From Candidatus Enterococcus moelleringii (GTDB taxonomy: Bacteria; Bacillota; Bacilli; Lactobacillales; Enterococcaceae), in the NCBI RefSeq assembly GCF_017377575.1, contig NZ_JAFREM010000031.1, positions 87,533-151,532 of the forward strand: a stretch of 64,000 nt of DNA, read 5' to 3'. Below the pieces are notes generated by a model that had not been told where the DNA came from, searched no databases, and worked only from the letters and a program-made list of their open reading frames with translations. The position numbers and the translations under genes were made by a program. Shown here piece after piece: positions 17,231 to 25,614 of the stretch (its first letter is position 1; every line of letters starts with the position of its first letter).

Positions 17231-17875
17231 ATGAAAAAAACAATAGCTTTACTCTTATTTACTTCTATTTTACTAGCAGGTTGCGGGGGTAATACAGAGT
17301 CTTCAACCGACAGTACACAAACAGTGGAAACGAATCAAAGTTCCAAACTAAGCAGTTCAACCCGCACACAATCAACTGCATCTTCTACTTCAAACAGTAA
17401 AGAAACCTCTGAAAGTACATTCGCTGCAACTTCAGAAACAAAAGACACGACTGAACCAAGCGCCAATGAAGCAGCTAATACGAATGCTTATCCTTATCAA
17501 ACAGAATTACCAGGAGTAACCGTCTTTCGCTTTCGCGGAATGAATGTTCCTGATTCAGTAACCGTTGATCCAGCTCAAGGCAATGTTACTATTAATAATG
17601 GTAATACTGCATCAAGCTACAGTATGTCGATACAAAATGTTCCAACTAGAGAAATTCGCGTTTTTTCTGCTGACAATAATCAAATCAGAACAGTCAGTGT
17701 AAATACCGCCTTGCAAATCGGCGGGCGCTTATCTGGGGATGGGCAGCGAGATTTTGGCAATGACACGTTCTACTTATTCCGCAACAGAAACGGCGGTCTT
17801 TCGTTAGTCACTCCAAATTACGCGGGAAACGTAATGCCTGAGGATACTGATGTCATGCAAGAGGTTTTACAATAA
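17231..17875 (+). CDS. Putative lipoprotein with Ser/Thr-rich linker
   Basis: 214 residues. Signal peptide MKKTIALLLFTSILLAGC ends in the lipobox LLAGC, so it should be lipid-anchored on the outer face of the membrane. Residues ~22-85 are a low-complexity Ser/Thr/Glu linker. The C-terminal ~125 residues look like a beta-rich domain (TVFRFRGMNVPDSVTVDP, then NGGLSLVTPNYAGNVMPED). I do not recognise this domain. Ribosome binding site AAAGGTGGCG. Monocistronic. Confidence 0.85.
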   Translation: MKKTIALLLFTSILLAGCGGNTESSTDSTQTVETNQSSKLSSSTRTQSTASSTSNSKETSESTFAATSETKDTTEPSANEAANTNAYPYQTELPGVTVFRFRGMNVPDSVTVDPAQGNVTINNGNTASSYSMSIQNVPTREIRVFSADNNQIRTVSVNTALQIGGRLSGDGQRDFGNDTFYLFRNRNGGLSLVTPNYAGNVMPEDTDVMQEVLQ

Positions 17876-17887
17876 AATGAATGCATA

Positions 17888-17928
17888 CAAAAAGAGCTAG
17901 CACCTTTACAGGAACTAGCTCTTTTATT
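17888..17928. terminator. Bidirectional terminator between the lipoprotein gene and rplL
   Basis: Stem AAAGAGCTAG / CTAGCTCTTT with T-runs on both strands. Confidence 0.85.
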
Positions 17929-17935
17929 ATCGCAA

Positions 17936-18304
17936 TTATTTAACAGTTACAGTTGCGCCAACTTCTTCAAGAGATGCTTTTAATTCTTCAGCTTCGTCTT
18001 TAGAAATGCCTTCTTTAACTGGTGCAGGAGCGCCGTCAACTACAGCTTTAGCTTCTTTCAAGCCTAGGCCAGTTGCTTCACGAACTGCTTTGATAACTTT
18101 AACTTTTTGATCGCCAACAGCTGTTAACTCAACAGTAAATTCTGTTTGTTCTTCAGCAGCAGGACCTGCAGCAGCGCCAGCAGCAGCTACAGGAGCAGCA
18201 GCAGATACGCCAAATTCGTCTTCGATAGCTTTAACTAAGTCGTTTAATTCTAGGATTGTCGCGCCTTTTAGCTCTTCGACAATGTTTTCAATGTTCAATG
18301 CCAT
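17936..18304 (-). CDS. rplL: 50S ribosomal protein L7/L12
   Basis: 122 residues. Forms dimers on the ribosomal stalk and recruits translation GTPases. N-terminal dimerisation helix ([17 protein letters not shown]), an Ala-rich hinge near residues 35-50 and the C-terminal domain with [19 protein letters not shown], which binds factors. It follows rplJ by 53 bp and shares its leader-controlled transcript. Confidence 0.98.
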   Translation of the reverse strand: MALNIENIVEELKGATILELNDLVKAIEDEFGVSAAAPVAAAGAAAGPAAEEQTEFTVELTAVGDQKVKVIKAVREATGLGLKEAKAVVDGAPAPVKEGISKDEAEELKASLEEVGATVTVK

Positions 18305-18357
18305 TTTAAATTTCCTCCATAATGTATGTTTTTTTAGTTTGTATTCTTATGCAGCGA

Positions 18358-18858
18358 TTAAGCTACTTCTTCTTCTTTTTCTGCTACTGCCTTGACAGCG
18401 TAAGCCACGTTGCGGACTGGCGCTTGTAGGACAGATAAAAGCATAGATAGAAGACCGTCGCGGTTTGGAAGTTTTGCAAGAGCAGTAATTTCTTCAAGAG
18501 AAGCTACCTTGCCTTCAATGATCCCGCCTTTGATTTCTAATGCATCAGCTTCTTTAGCGAACTCGTCGATAATTTTAGCTGGAGCAACAACATCTTCATT
18601 ACTGAATGCTACGGCTGTAGGACCAGTAAAGACTTCTCCTAAACCTTCAAGACCTGCTTTTTCAGCGGCACGAGATAGGATAGAGTTTTTGATGACTTTC
18701 ATTTCAACGTTAGCGTCGCGTAGTTGTTTACGTAGACGAGTTACTTGATCTACAGTTAAACCACGGTAATCAACGATAACGACTGAAGCTGCTGCGCTGA
18801 ATTTTTCTGTGACTTCATCAACGATAGCGGCTTTTTTAGCGATTGCTACTTCACTCAT
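18358..18858 (-). CDS. rplJ: 50S ribosomal protein L10
   Basis: 166 residues. Anchors L7/L12 dimers to 23S rRNA. It begins [16 protein letters not shown] and has [22 protein letters not shown], typical of bacterial L10. The upstream leader RNA (18905-19025) is the binding site by which L10-L7/L12 represses its own synthesis. Ribosome binding site AGGAGGTGAAATATAA. Confidence 0.98.
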   Translation of the reverse strand: MSEVAIAKKAAIVDEVTEKFSAAASVVIVDYRGLTVDQVTRLRKQLRDANVEMKVIKNSILSRAAEKAGLEGLGEVFTGPTAVAFSNEDVVAPAKIIDEFAKEADALEIKGGIIEGKVASLEEITALAKLPNRDGLLSMLLSVLQAPVRNVAYAVKAVAEKEEEVA

Positions 18859-18904
18859 TTATATTTCACCTCCTGATTTTGATGGAAGGGATTTTCTTAT
18901 AAAA

Positions 18905-19025
18905 CTACAAAAAAATACCCTATGCCACCGTAGACATAGAGGGACAATTGAATGTTCTCCAATAAATGTCCTCGGTAGGAAATTAAGACTTGCGTCACCT
19001 ACTGTCTTCGGTACAGTTAATTATT
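18905..19025 (-). ncRNA. L10 leader (ribosomal autoregulatory RNA)
   Basis: The region between rplA and rplJ folds, on the minus strand, into several short stems, including ACTGT/ACAGT and TCCCTCTATG/CATAGGGTA, in the order expected for the L10 leader of Firmicutes. Position upstream of rplJ supports the call. A further hairpin (CTCGACT/AGTCGAG, 19029-19061) lies just upstream and may be its outer part or a processing site. Confidence 0.75.
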
Positions 19026-19083
19026 AACCTCGACTACCTTACCATAGGTTCGGCAGTCGAGTCAATCATTAATTTAAAAAATT

Positions 19084-19773
19084 TTACATAGATGCTTGGT
19101 CAACGTGGATCCCAGGACCAAATGTAGTAGTCACTGTGATGTTTTTGATGTATTGACCTTTAGCTGTTGAAGGCTTAGCTTTTACTAAAGTATCATTGAT
19201 TGTTTTGAAGTTTTCGATTAACTTCGCATCGTCAAATGAAACTTTTCCAATTGGTGCATGGATGTTTCCAGCTTTGTCTACACGGTAAGTTACTTTACCA
19301 GCTTTTACTTCTTCAATCGCTTTAGTAACGTCCATAGTAACAGTACCTGTTTTAGGGTTTGGCATTAAGCCTTTAGGTCCTAATACACGTCCTAATTTAC
19401 CAACAGTAGCCATCATATCTGGTGTTGCAACAACAACGTCAAAGTCGAACCATCCGCCTTGGATTTTTTGTACCAAGTCGTCGTCACCGACAAAATCAGC
19501 GCCAGCTGCTTCTGCTTCTTTAGCTTTTTCGCCTTTAGCGAATACTAAAACAGATTGTGTTTTACCAGTTCCGTTTGGCAGTACAACTGCTCCACGGATT
19601 TGTTGGTCTGCTTTTTTAGGGTCAACGCTTAATTTGTATGCTACTTCAACAGTTGCATCGAATTTTGCGATATTTGTTTCTTTAGCCAAAGCTACTGCTT
19701 CTTCTACAGAATATGCTTTTGAGCTGTCAACTTTTTTTAATGCTTCTTGCATTTTTTTGGTTTTTTTAGCCAT
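19084..19773 (-). CDS. rplA: 50S ribosomal protein L1
   Basis: 229 residues, the normal length. Builds the L1 stalk that moves deacylated tRNA out of the E site. Contains [17 protein letters not shown] (around residue 128-144), the L1 signature, and [16 protein letters not shown]. Separated from rplK by 93 bp and transcribed with it. Confidence 0.98.
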   Translation of the reverse strand: MAKKTKKMQEALKKVDSSKAYSVEEAVALAKETNIAKFDATVEVAYKLSVDPKKADQQIRGAVVLPNGTGKTQSVLVFAKGEKAKEAEAAGADFVGDDDLVQKIQGGWFDFDVVVATPDMMATVGKLGRVLGPKGLMPNPKTGTVTMDVTKAIEEVKAGKVTYRVDKAGNIHAPIGKVSFDDAKLIENFKTINDTLVKAKPSTAKGQYIKNITVTTTFGPGIHVDQASM

Positions 19774-19866
19774 TTTGTTTCCTCCTTATGTGGTTATAAC
19801 GGTAGAACCTCCCACGTGTTTTGATCTTTCAATCAAGAGACGACTGAGAAGCTGTAGGTTCAGGAA

Positions 19867-20289
19867 TTAATCGACAGTAATTCCCATGCTTCTTGCAGTT
19901 CCTTCAACCATGCGCATTGCTGCTTCTACATCAGCTGCGTTTAGGTCTTCCATCTTCAACTCAGCGATTTCTTTTACTTGGTCGCGAGTAACTTTTGCAA
20001 CTTTTGTTTTGTTTGGTTCGCCTGAACCTTTTTCAACGTTTGCTGCTTTTTTCAATAATACAGCAGCTGGTGGTGTTTTTGTAACGAAAGTGAATGAACG
20101 ATCTTCGTATACAGAGATCACTACTGGAATGATCAAACCTGCTTGATCAGCGGTACGGGCATTAAATTCTTTTGTAAAGCCCATGATGTTGATACCGGCT
20201 TGACCTAGTGCAGGACCTACTGGGGGAGCTGGTGTTGCTTTCCCTGCAGGAATTTGCAATTTAACTAGTTTTTCTACTTTTTTTGCCAC
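19867..20289 (-). CDS. rplK: 50S ribosomal protein L11
   Basis: 140 residues. Binds the GTPase-associated centre of 23S rRNA and is needed for RelA-type stringent signalling. Begins [36 protein letters not shown], with the proline-rich hinge region that thiostrepton-type antibiotics contact. First gene of the rplK-rplA transcript; strong promoter at 20381-20409. Confidence 0.98.
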   Translation of the reverse strand: MAKKVEKLVKLQIPAGKATPAPPVGPALGQAGINIMGFTKEFNARTADQAGLIIPVVISVYEDRSFTFVTKTPPAAVLLKKAANVEKGSGEPNKTKVAKVTRDQVKEIAELKMEDLNAADVEAAMRMVEGTARSMGITVD

Positions 20290-20380
20290 GAGACATACCT
20301 CCTTGAGTCCGTGATGTGGTTAATTGGAGATAAAGATTTCTCCTCCCACTTGGTACAGCGTGCAAAAGGCACACTAGAGT

Positions 20381-20409
20381 ATGATAGCAAACTCCTCGCA
20401 TAATTTCAA
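20381..20409 (-). promoter_or_regulatory. Promoter of rplK-rplA
   Basis: Minus strand: TTGAAA (20404-20409), 17 bp, TATCAT (20381-20386), about 90 bp before rplK, with a short G-rich leader. Confidence 0.7.
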
Positions 20410-20575
20410 GAACTTTTCAATTTTCAGACAATAAATATTTTCTTCACAAACACTTCCTATACGATTAGAATAACAGAATAAAATGCTAATTTACCTATGT
20501 ACCGGGCCTCTTTGTGTTAAACTATAATCGAATTGGTAACGAATTTATAGTAGACAATCAAGGAGGTTTTAAATA

Positions 20576-21247
20576 ATGGAAAACTTAAAGTATCGTAGCG
20601 TTTTTGATATCATCGGCCCTGTTATGGTCGGACCCAGCAGTTCACATACCGCAGGTGCTGCACGAATTGGCAAAGTCAGTCGCATGATCTTTGGCGAAAA
20701 ACCAGATTCAGTTGAAATTGATCTGTACGAATCATTTGCTAAGACCTATCGCGGACACGGGACTGATATTGCCTTAGTCGGTGGACTTTTAGGAATGAAT
20801 CCAGATGATCCTCGCCTATCTGAATCCTTGAAGCTGGCTCATGAAGAAGGCATTGAAGTCTTGTTTGTTCCAAAAAAAGAAAAAGCCAAGCACCCAAATT
20901 TGGTGACTATGCATTTGAAAAAAGGTAAATACAAAATGTCAGTAACGGGGATATCCATTGGCGGCGGCAATATTCAAATATCGGAATTGGACGGCTTCAG
21001 TATTTCCTTATCCATGGGAACACCTACCTTTATTGTTGTCCATGAGGATGTACGCGGTTTATTAGCCCAAGTCTCAGCAGTAATTTCAGACGCGGGAATT
21101 AATATAGGTACCGTGACTATGACCCGCCAGAAAAAAGGCGACAACGGTATTTTAGTCTTGGAGGTTGACGACAAACCTTCCGATAACTCCACCAAAGAAA
21201 AACTACGCTCGCTGGATCATGTATTTGGTGTGACCTATTTTGATTAA
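20576..21247 (+). CDS. sdaAB: L-serine dehydratase, iron-sulfur-dependent, beta subunit
   Basis: 223 residues. With the alpha subunit it converts L-serine to pyruvate and ammonia using a 4Fe-4S cluster. MVGPSSSHTAGAARIGKVSR near residue 17 is the family signature; the last ~75 residues (TFIVVHEDVRGLLAQVSAVI onward) form an ACT-type domain that can sense an amino acid. AAGGAGG precedes the ATG, and TATAAT at 20523-20528 is a likely -10 box. The alpha gene follows 63 bp on. Confidence 0.95.
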   Translation: MENLKYRSVFDIIGPVMVGPSSSHTAGAARIGKVSRMIFGEKPDSVEIDLYESFAKTYRGHGTDIALVGGLLGMNPDDPRLSESLKLAHEEGIEVLFVPKKEKAKHPNLVTMHLKKGKYKMSVTGISIGGGNIQISELDGFSISLSMGTPTFIVVHEDVRGLLAQVSAVISDAGINIGTVTMTRQKKGDNGILVLEVDDKPSDNSTKEKLRSLDHVFGVTYFD

Positions 21248-21310
21248 GGATAAAACGATTAGAAAATTTTGAAAAGAAAACGGCAGTTTAGATTATAAGG
21301 AGGCAAGAAT

Positions 21311-22201
21311 ATGTTTCTTTCGATAAAAGAATTGGTAGAACAAGCACAAAGCTATCCTACGATAGGTGAATTAATGATTGCAACAGAACAAGAACTTACT
21401 GGCCGCAGTCGTGAAGAAATTATTGAACTGATGGAACGTAACTTGGAAGTCATGGCTGATTCCATTGATGAAGGAATTGCTGGTGTAAAATCTGTGACTG
21501 GAATTACCGGCGGTGACGCTAAACGGTTGAATGAGTATCTCGATTCGGGTAATTTCCTAAGCGGCGACACGATTTTACGGGCAGTCCGCAACGCAGTGGC
21601 CGTAAACGAAGTTAATGCTAAGATGGGCCTAATTTGCGCGACGCCTACTGCTGGTAGCGCCGGTGTCGTAGCGGGCGTACTGATGGCCGCCCGGGAAAAA
21701 TTGAATCTGACTCATGAAGAGCAATTAGACTTTCTGTTTACAGCTGGTGCCTTTGGCTTAGTCATCGCTAACAGTGCCTCTATTTCAGGTGCTGAAGGCG
21801 GCTGTCAAGCCGAGGTTGGTTCAGCCAGTGCAATGGCGGCGGCAGCCTTAGTCGCAGCCAACGGCGGAACACCGCAAATGGCGGCTGAAGCAGTTGCCAT
21901 TACTTTAAAGAATGTGATGGGCTTGATTTGTGATCCAGTAGCTGGATTGGTTGAAGTCCCTTGTGTAAAACGCAATGCCATGGGGTCTTCCCAGGCATTC
22001 ATCTCAGCCGATATGGCTTTAGCCGGTATCCGCAGCGTAATTCCGCCTGATGAAGTGATTGAAGCAATGTACAAAGTTGGTCGGGCAATGCCTTCCATTT
22101 TCAAGGAAACCGCTGAAGGCGGCGTAGCAACTACACCGACAGGTTTGCGTTTAAGTAAAGAAGTTTATGGCGAGACTCCTGCTGAAGAACAGCCTGTATA
22201 A
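21311..22201 (+). CDS. sdaAA: L-serine dehydratase, iron-sulfur-dependent, alpha subunit
   Basis: 296 residues. Carries the catalytic and cluster-binding part: CATPTAGSAGVVAGVLMAA, GAEGGCQAEVGSASAMAAAA and LICDPVAGLVEVPCVKRNA hold the conserved cysteines for the 4Fe-4S cluster. Two-gene operon with sdaAB, closed by a terminator. Ribosome binding site AAGGAGGCAAGAAT. Confidence 0.96.
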   Translation: MFLSIKELVEQAQSYPTIGELMIATEQELTGRSREEIIELMERNLEVMADSIDEGIAGVKSVTGITGGDAKRLNEYLDSGNFLSGDTILRAVRNAVAVNEVNAKMGLICATPTAGSAGVVAGVLMAAREKLNLTHEEQLDFLFTAGAFGLVIANSASISGAEGGCQAEVGSASAMAAAALVAANGGTPQMAAEAVAITLKNVMGLICDPVAGLVEVPCVKRNAMGSSQAFISADMALAGIRSVIPPDEVIEAMYKVGRAMPSIFKETAEGGVATTPTGLRLSKEVYGETPAEEQPV

Positions 22202-22206
22202 ATAAA

Positions 22207-22252
22207 AAATGAACCGTTGATCGGCTTAATCGCCTGCATCAACGGTTCATTT
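22207..22252. terminator. Terminator between sdaAA and the lactate oxidase gene
   Basis: Perfect 15-bp stem AAATGAACCGTTGAT / ATCAACGGTTCATTT, convergent position. Confidence 0.85.
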
Positions 22253-22257
22253 ACTTT

Positions 22258-23355
22258 TTACATTAGTTTCGTATTTTTCACTTCATCAATTGTTCGAGTC
22301 CCCGCTAATTGCATAGTAATCGACAATTCTTTGTTTAAGTGATCAAACACAGAAGTAACCCCTTCGGCTCCGCCAAGATTTAATCCATAAATCACTGGAC
22401 GGCCAATTGCTACTAAATCTGCGCCGCTGGCTAAAGCTTTAAAGACATGTTCTCCCCGACGTACACCACTATCAAATACGATTGGCACACGTTTGTTTAC
22501 TACACCGGCAATTAATGGCAATACATCAAAGGATGCAGGCCCGCCATCTAATTGACGACCCCCGTGATTAGAAATCCAAATACCATCTGCTCCGGCACTA
22601 ATAGCGACTTCCGCATCTTCAGGGGATTGAATTCCTTTTACAAAAACTGGCAAGTTCGTCAGATCTTTGATTTTCTTAATATCTTCAGGCACTAATCCTT
22701 GTTTTGCTGCAGCGTAAATTTCAGCAATCCCTTTGCCTTCACCGTCGCCGGCAGCGTCTTTTTCACTATAAGCTGCCAAGTTAGGCATTGGTAGTGGGAA
22801 TTCGAAGTGATTAATAATATCTTCTTCACGATATCCGCCTAAGGTAGAATCAGCGGTCAAGATGATCGCTTTGGCACCCGACTTAACGGCCTTTTCTAGA
22901 ATAAATTCATTAAAGCCGTCATCTTTACTCATATATAATTGGAAAAATTGCGGCGCATTTGGTGCTGCGGCCGCTGCATCTTCAATTGTTGTATTGGCAT
23001 AAGTACTAATGGAGAAAATAGACCCAGCAGCAGCTACCCCTTTGGCAGTGTCTGATTCACCTTTTTCATGTGCCAAACCTTGAGCAGCTGAAGGAGCTTG
23101 AATGATTGGTGTCTTCAAGTCAATATCCCAAAGCTTGGTACTTAAATCAGCATGGTCAATTCCACGTAATACTCTTGGCATAATTGATTTTTTATTGAAA
23201 GAAGCAGTGTTTTCTTTCATTGTCCATTCATCTTCGGACCCGCCGCGAATATAGCCGAACGCACCTTTATCCATACGTTCTTTTACTCGAGCCTCTAATG
23301 AAGCGATATTAACAATCTCGATTGGATGTTCTTCGTTGCTTGCTTGATAAGTCAT
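22258..23355 (-). CDS. lox: L-lactate oxidase (FMN-dependent alpha-hydroxy acid oxidase)
   Basis: 365 residues from the ATG at 23355 (AGAAGGTCTTACG upstream). Oxidises L-lactate to pyruvate with O2, giving hydrogen peroxide. Family signs: APSAAQGLAHEKGE, SISTYANTTIEDAA, QFFQLYMSKD, LPVFVKGI, and the active-site SNHGGRQLDGGPASFDVLP with catalytic His and Arg, plus DSGVRRGEHVFKALASGA for FMN phosphate. The NAAPQFFQLY and AYSEKDAAGDGEGKG parts resemble the lactate oxidases of aerococci and enterococci. Promoter and palindrome at 23388-23416. Confidence 0.9.
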   Translation of the reverse strand: MTYQASNEEHPIEIVNIASLEARVKERMDKGAFGYIRGGSEDEWTMKENTASFNKKSIMPRVLRGIDHADLSTKLWDIDLKTPIIQAPSAAQGLAHEKGESDTAKGVAAAGSIFSISTYANTTIEDAAAAAPNAPQFFQLYMSKDDGFNEFILEKAVKSGAKAIILTADSTLGGYREEDIINHFEFPLPMPNLAAYSEKDAAGDGEGKGIAEIYAAAKQGLVPEDIKKIKDLTNLPVFVKGIQSPEDAEVAISAGADGIWISNHGGRQLDGGPASFDVLPLIAGVVNKRVPIVFDSGVRRGEHVFKALASGADLVAIGRPVIYGLNLGGAEGVTSVFDHLNKELSITMQLAGTRTIDEVKNTKLM

Positions 23356-23387
23356 CGTAAGACCTTCTTTCTTTTTAGTACGACAAC

Positions 23388-23416
23388 ATACTACTACTCT
23401 TACAAAATGTAAGCAA
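23388..23416 (-). promoter_or_regulatory. Lactate oxidase promoter with an embedded palindrome
   Basis: Minus strand: TTGCTT (23411-23416), 17 bp, TAGTAT (23388-23393). The inverted repeat CTTACA-TTT-TGTAAG (23399-23413) fills the spacer and overlaps the -35 box, the classic place for a repressor. Repressor unknown. Confidence 0.5.
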
Positions 23417-23437
23417 ACATTTTTACTCGAAGACGAA

Positions 23438-23524
23438 TTAATCCAAAATAATATCCACCGTTTCTTCCGGCGACAGCTCCCCATTAGCAATTTTCAAATA
23501 AGGACACTTGGGGAACTTTTTAAT
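23438..23524 (-). pseudogene. Possible 3' remnant of a lost gene
   Basis: An open stretch of 28 codons ending KCPYLKIANGELSPEETVDIILD has the look of a real protein C-terminus, resembling the end of some small P-loop kinases. It is preceded by AAGGAGGGGGG but only by an ATT, and by an in-frame stop, so no complete gene exists. Low confidence; it may be chance. Confidence 0.25.
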
Positions 23525-23581
23525 CCCCCCTCCTTACCATACAATCGCTGCTTTGATAGTTAGCCATCAAAGCAAATAAAC

Positions 23582-24451
23582 TCATTTTCTCGGCTCCCAC
23601 AACTCCTCAGCAATTTTTTTATCCACCGCCAAGTTCTCATGTAATTGACTATGTTGAGCCTTTGGTCCTGTGTACACTTGTTGCTCTACAGGGATGCTGT
23701 TTTCCTTTAATAAAGAATAAACGGAAAGTGCACTAGTTGTCGGAACAGTTTCATCATTCAAAGTAGTCTCATTCAACTTACCAGCTAGTAGAAGTATCGA
23801 TAAATTCTCAGGTATATTAGAGACACCGTTCTGATAATCCATATACCGACTAGCTTTCTGCGTCGGACCACTTTCCAGCAGATTTTCTACGGTTTGTTCA
23901 TCCGAGGTGTCAACAAGATCATTGAAGGGTGAGCCAATTGCAATCAGTTTAACCACTTTGGCAGCATCCTCGGGTTCTCCATAAGTGGTCAAGTAGCGCA
24001 AAGAGCTGACTCCGCCCATCGAATGACCCACGATGTTAGTTTGATCTACTCCTTGATTTTTCAAATACTTCAGCACCGTATAAATCCAATCTGTTTGGTT
24101 CCATTCATTATTGGTATTGTCAGCGAACAATACTTGAACCATCGGATTACTATTTGAGTGACTGAAACTACCATCCACTTGCAGCGTTCCGTCTGCTTGA
24201 ACGGTAATAACTAATTCCTTTTTTGCCAATTGCTGACCTTCAAAGCGACTAATCATCCCGCCAAAGGAATTGACTGTACCGCTATAACCATGAATAAATA
24301 AAGTTGGGGTTGCAGTCTTTTTTAAAGTTTCAGTTGAAATAGTCGTTTGTTCACCTCTGCTGGATACCGTAGTTTGTCTATCATTCCGTTGGCATCCGCT
24401 AATTAAAAGCAGTCCAATTATCAATATAACTCCAGCAATAAATTTCTTCAT
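23582..24451 (-). CDS. Lipoprotein alpha/beta hydrolase (DUF915 family)
   Basis: 289 residues from the ATG at 24451. Signal MKKFIAGVILIIGLLLISGC with lipobox LISGC anchors it outside the cell. Alpha/beta hydrolase signs: TLFIHGYSGTVNSFGGM (oxyanion HG loop), NIVGHSMGGVSSLRYL (nucleophile Ser in GHSMGG), and a late His in GPKAQHSQLHEN as the third triad member. DUF915 members are esterase- or lipase-like proteins of Gram-positives; the substrate is not known. Behind the stop is a hairpin without a T-run (23551-23577). Confidence 0.85.
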   Translation of the reverse strand: MKKFIAGVILIIGLLLISGCQRNDRQTTVSSRGEQTTISTETLKKTATPTLFIHGYSGTVNSFGGMISRFEGQQLAKKELVITVQADGTLQVDGSFSHSNSNPMVQVLFADNTNNEWNQTDWIYTVLKYLKNQGVDQTNIVGHSMGGVSSLRYLTTYGEPEDAAKVVKLIAIGSPFNDLVDTSDEQTVENLLESGPTQKASRYMDYQNGVSNIPENLSILLLAGKLNETTLNDETVPTTSALSVYSLLKENSIPVEQQVYTGPKAQHSQLHENLAVDKKIAEELWEPRK

Positions 24452-24499
24452 CCTATCCCACCTATCAAAAAAAGCCAAGGCAAAATGCCTCAGCTGGTT

Positions 24500-25042
24500 T
24501 TAAATCTTGTCAATTTGATCGAAATCTAATTCCGTACTTGTTTCACGGCCAAACATATCAATGTTGGCTTTAACTTTTTCACGCTCTTCGTCAATTTCAG
24601 TAACAACACCCTCAAGGCCAGCAAAAGCCCCCTCGATGATCTTCACTGTTTCGCCAAGACCAACTTTTAATTCATGTTGACGCGTGCTCATACCTAATGA
24701 ACGTAAAATGTGATTAATTTCTTCCGGCATCAATGGTGCAGGCTTACTTCCAGCCCCGTGAGAACCAACAAAGCCTGTTACGCCTGGTGTATTACGAACG
24801 ACGTACCAAGAATCATCTGTCATCACCATCTCTACTAGGACATAACCTGGGAAAGTTTTGTGAACGATCTCTTTTTCTTTACCGTTCTTGATTTCTTTTT
24901 CTTTTTCTTCCGGAACAACCACGCGGAAAATAAAGTCTTCCATTCCCATACTTTGTGCTCTAGATTCAATGTTTGCTTTTACCTTGTTTTCATAGCCGGA
25001 ATACGTATGCAGTACATACCACTGTTTCTCAAAAGATTCCAT
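24500..25042 (-). CDS. nusG: Transcription termination/antitermination factor NusG
   Basis: 180 residues from the ATG at 25042, giving MESFEKQWYVLHTYSGYENK. NusG NGN domain (about 1-115) and C-terminal KOW domain (VGLGETVKIIEGAFAGLEGVV, about 128-180). Binds RNA polymerase and modulates pausing. In most Firmicutes it follows secE; here the two are separated by 96 bp that contain a promoter and a strong hairpin (see 25072-25118), so expression may be partly independent. Confidence 0.97.
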   Translation of the reverse strand: MESFEKQWYVLHTYSGYENKVKANIESRAQSMGMEDFIFRVVVPEEKEKEIKNGKEKEIVHKTFPGYVLVEMVMTDDSWYVVRNTPGVTGFVGSHGAGSKPAPLMPEEINHILRSLGMSTRQHELKVGLGETVKIIEGAFAGLEGVVTEIDEEREKVKANIDMFGRETSTELDFDQIDKI

Positions 25043-25071
25043 TTTTGTCCATCGGCTCCCCGTTCTAAAAT

Positions 25072-25100
25072 AAAAAAACCTCAGATACCTAAGGTTTTTT
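25072..25100 (-). terminator. Terminator- or attenuator-like hairpin between secE and nusG
   Basis: On the minus strand AAAAAACCTTAG / CTGAGGTTTTTT forms a ~12-bp stem with a short loop and runs into seven T residues, 30 bp before the nusG start. It looks like a rho-independent terminator placed within an operon. Confidence 0.6.
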
Positions 25101-25109
25101 CTCAAAGAC

Positions 25110-25118
25110 AGTATAGCA
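25110..25118 (-). promoter_or_regulatory. Extended -10 promoter just upstream of the nusG hairpin
   Basis: TGCTATACT on the minus strand; the -35 region is poor. Transcription would begin near 25103, so the hairpin would be the 5' end of the nusG mRNA. Confidence 0.4.
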
Positions 25119-25138
25119 TGCTTTTTTAAACTTGGCTA

Positions 25139-25309
25139 CTAGCGAATGACTAAATTAATCAATGCTTGAATCGCTGTATCCATAATGAAAAACATAGCAG
25201 CGAATAAAATTGCTGTTTCAATGACTACTAATGAGTCATGACGCAACTGTTTTTTTGACGGCCAAGTAACCAACTTCATCTCTTCTCTGACACCACGTAA
25301 AAACTTCAC
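25139..25309 (-). CDS. secE: Preprotein translocase subunit SecE
   Basis: 56 residues, short as usual in Firmicutes. Sequence VKFLRGVREEMKLVTWPSKK, the conserved amphipathic helix with EEMKxVTWPS, then one membrane helix (VVIETAILFAAMFFIMDTAI). Stabilises SecY in the translocon. The GTG at 25309 is preferred, seven bases after GGAGG; a TTG three bases upstream is the alternative. It lies 11 bp after rpmG. Confidence 0.9.
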   Translation of the reverse strand: MKFLRGVREEMKLVTWPSKKQLRHDSLVVIETAILFAAMFFIMDTAIQALINLVIR

Positions 25310-25320
25310 CAATTTTCCTC

Positions 25321-25473
25321 CTATTTTGTTTCCTTATGCAGCGTATATTTACCACAATGTTTGCAAAACTTATTAATTTCTAAACGCTCTCCGCGTTTGC
25401 CTTCACTGACAGACTTGCTGTAGTTTCTAGAACCACATACTGTACAGGCTAGAGCCGCTTTCTTCGTAGCCAT
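25321..25473 (-). CDS. rpmG: 50S ribosomal protein L33, zinc-binding form
   Basis: 50 residues, [20 protein letters not shown] at the start. It has two Cys-x-x-Cys pairs (CTVC and CKHC), the zinc-binding type of L33. Ribosome binding site GGAGGTTCGCT. First gene of the rpmG-secE(-nusG) run. Zinc-free paralogs usually exist elsewhere in such genomes. Confidence 0.93.
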   Translation of the reverse strand: MATKKAALACTVCGSRNYSKSVSEGKRGERLEINKFCKHCGKYTLHKETK

Positions 25474-25504
25474 AGCGAACCTCCTTACAAAAACTCACAT
25501 CGTA

Positions 25505-25533
25505 ACATTATCATCTAAACCCATTTCTGTCAA
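25505..25533 (-). promoter_or_regulatory. Promoter of rpmG-secE
   Basis: Minus strand: consensus TTGACA (25528-25533), 17 bp, TAATGT (25505-25510), 32 bp before rpmG. Confidence 0.8.
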
Positions 25534-25575
25534 TCGAACAAAAATTAATTACCTTTATGAGAAGGAATATGATAG

Positions 25576-25581
25576 TATAAT
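25576..25581 (+). promoter_or_regulatory. -10 box of the cbpA gene
   Basis: Perfect TATAAT 33 bp before the ATG, diverging from the rpmG promoter; the -35 is weak. Confidence 0.45.
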
Positions 25582-25614
25582 GAAAGAACGAATCGATTAT
25601 TGGAGGGCGTTTTA

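Noticed and set aside
19774..19866. Terminator between rplK and rplA
   Set aside because: No stable stem with a T-run is visible; treated as one transcript.
23356..23490. N-terminal extension of lactate oxidase
   Set aside because: It covers the promoter and palindrome; the ATG at 23355 has a ribosome binding site and matches the known N-terminus.
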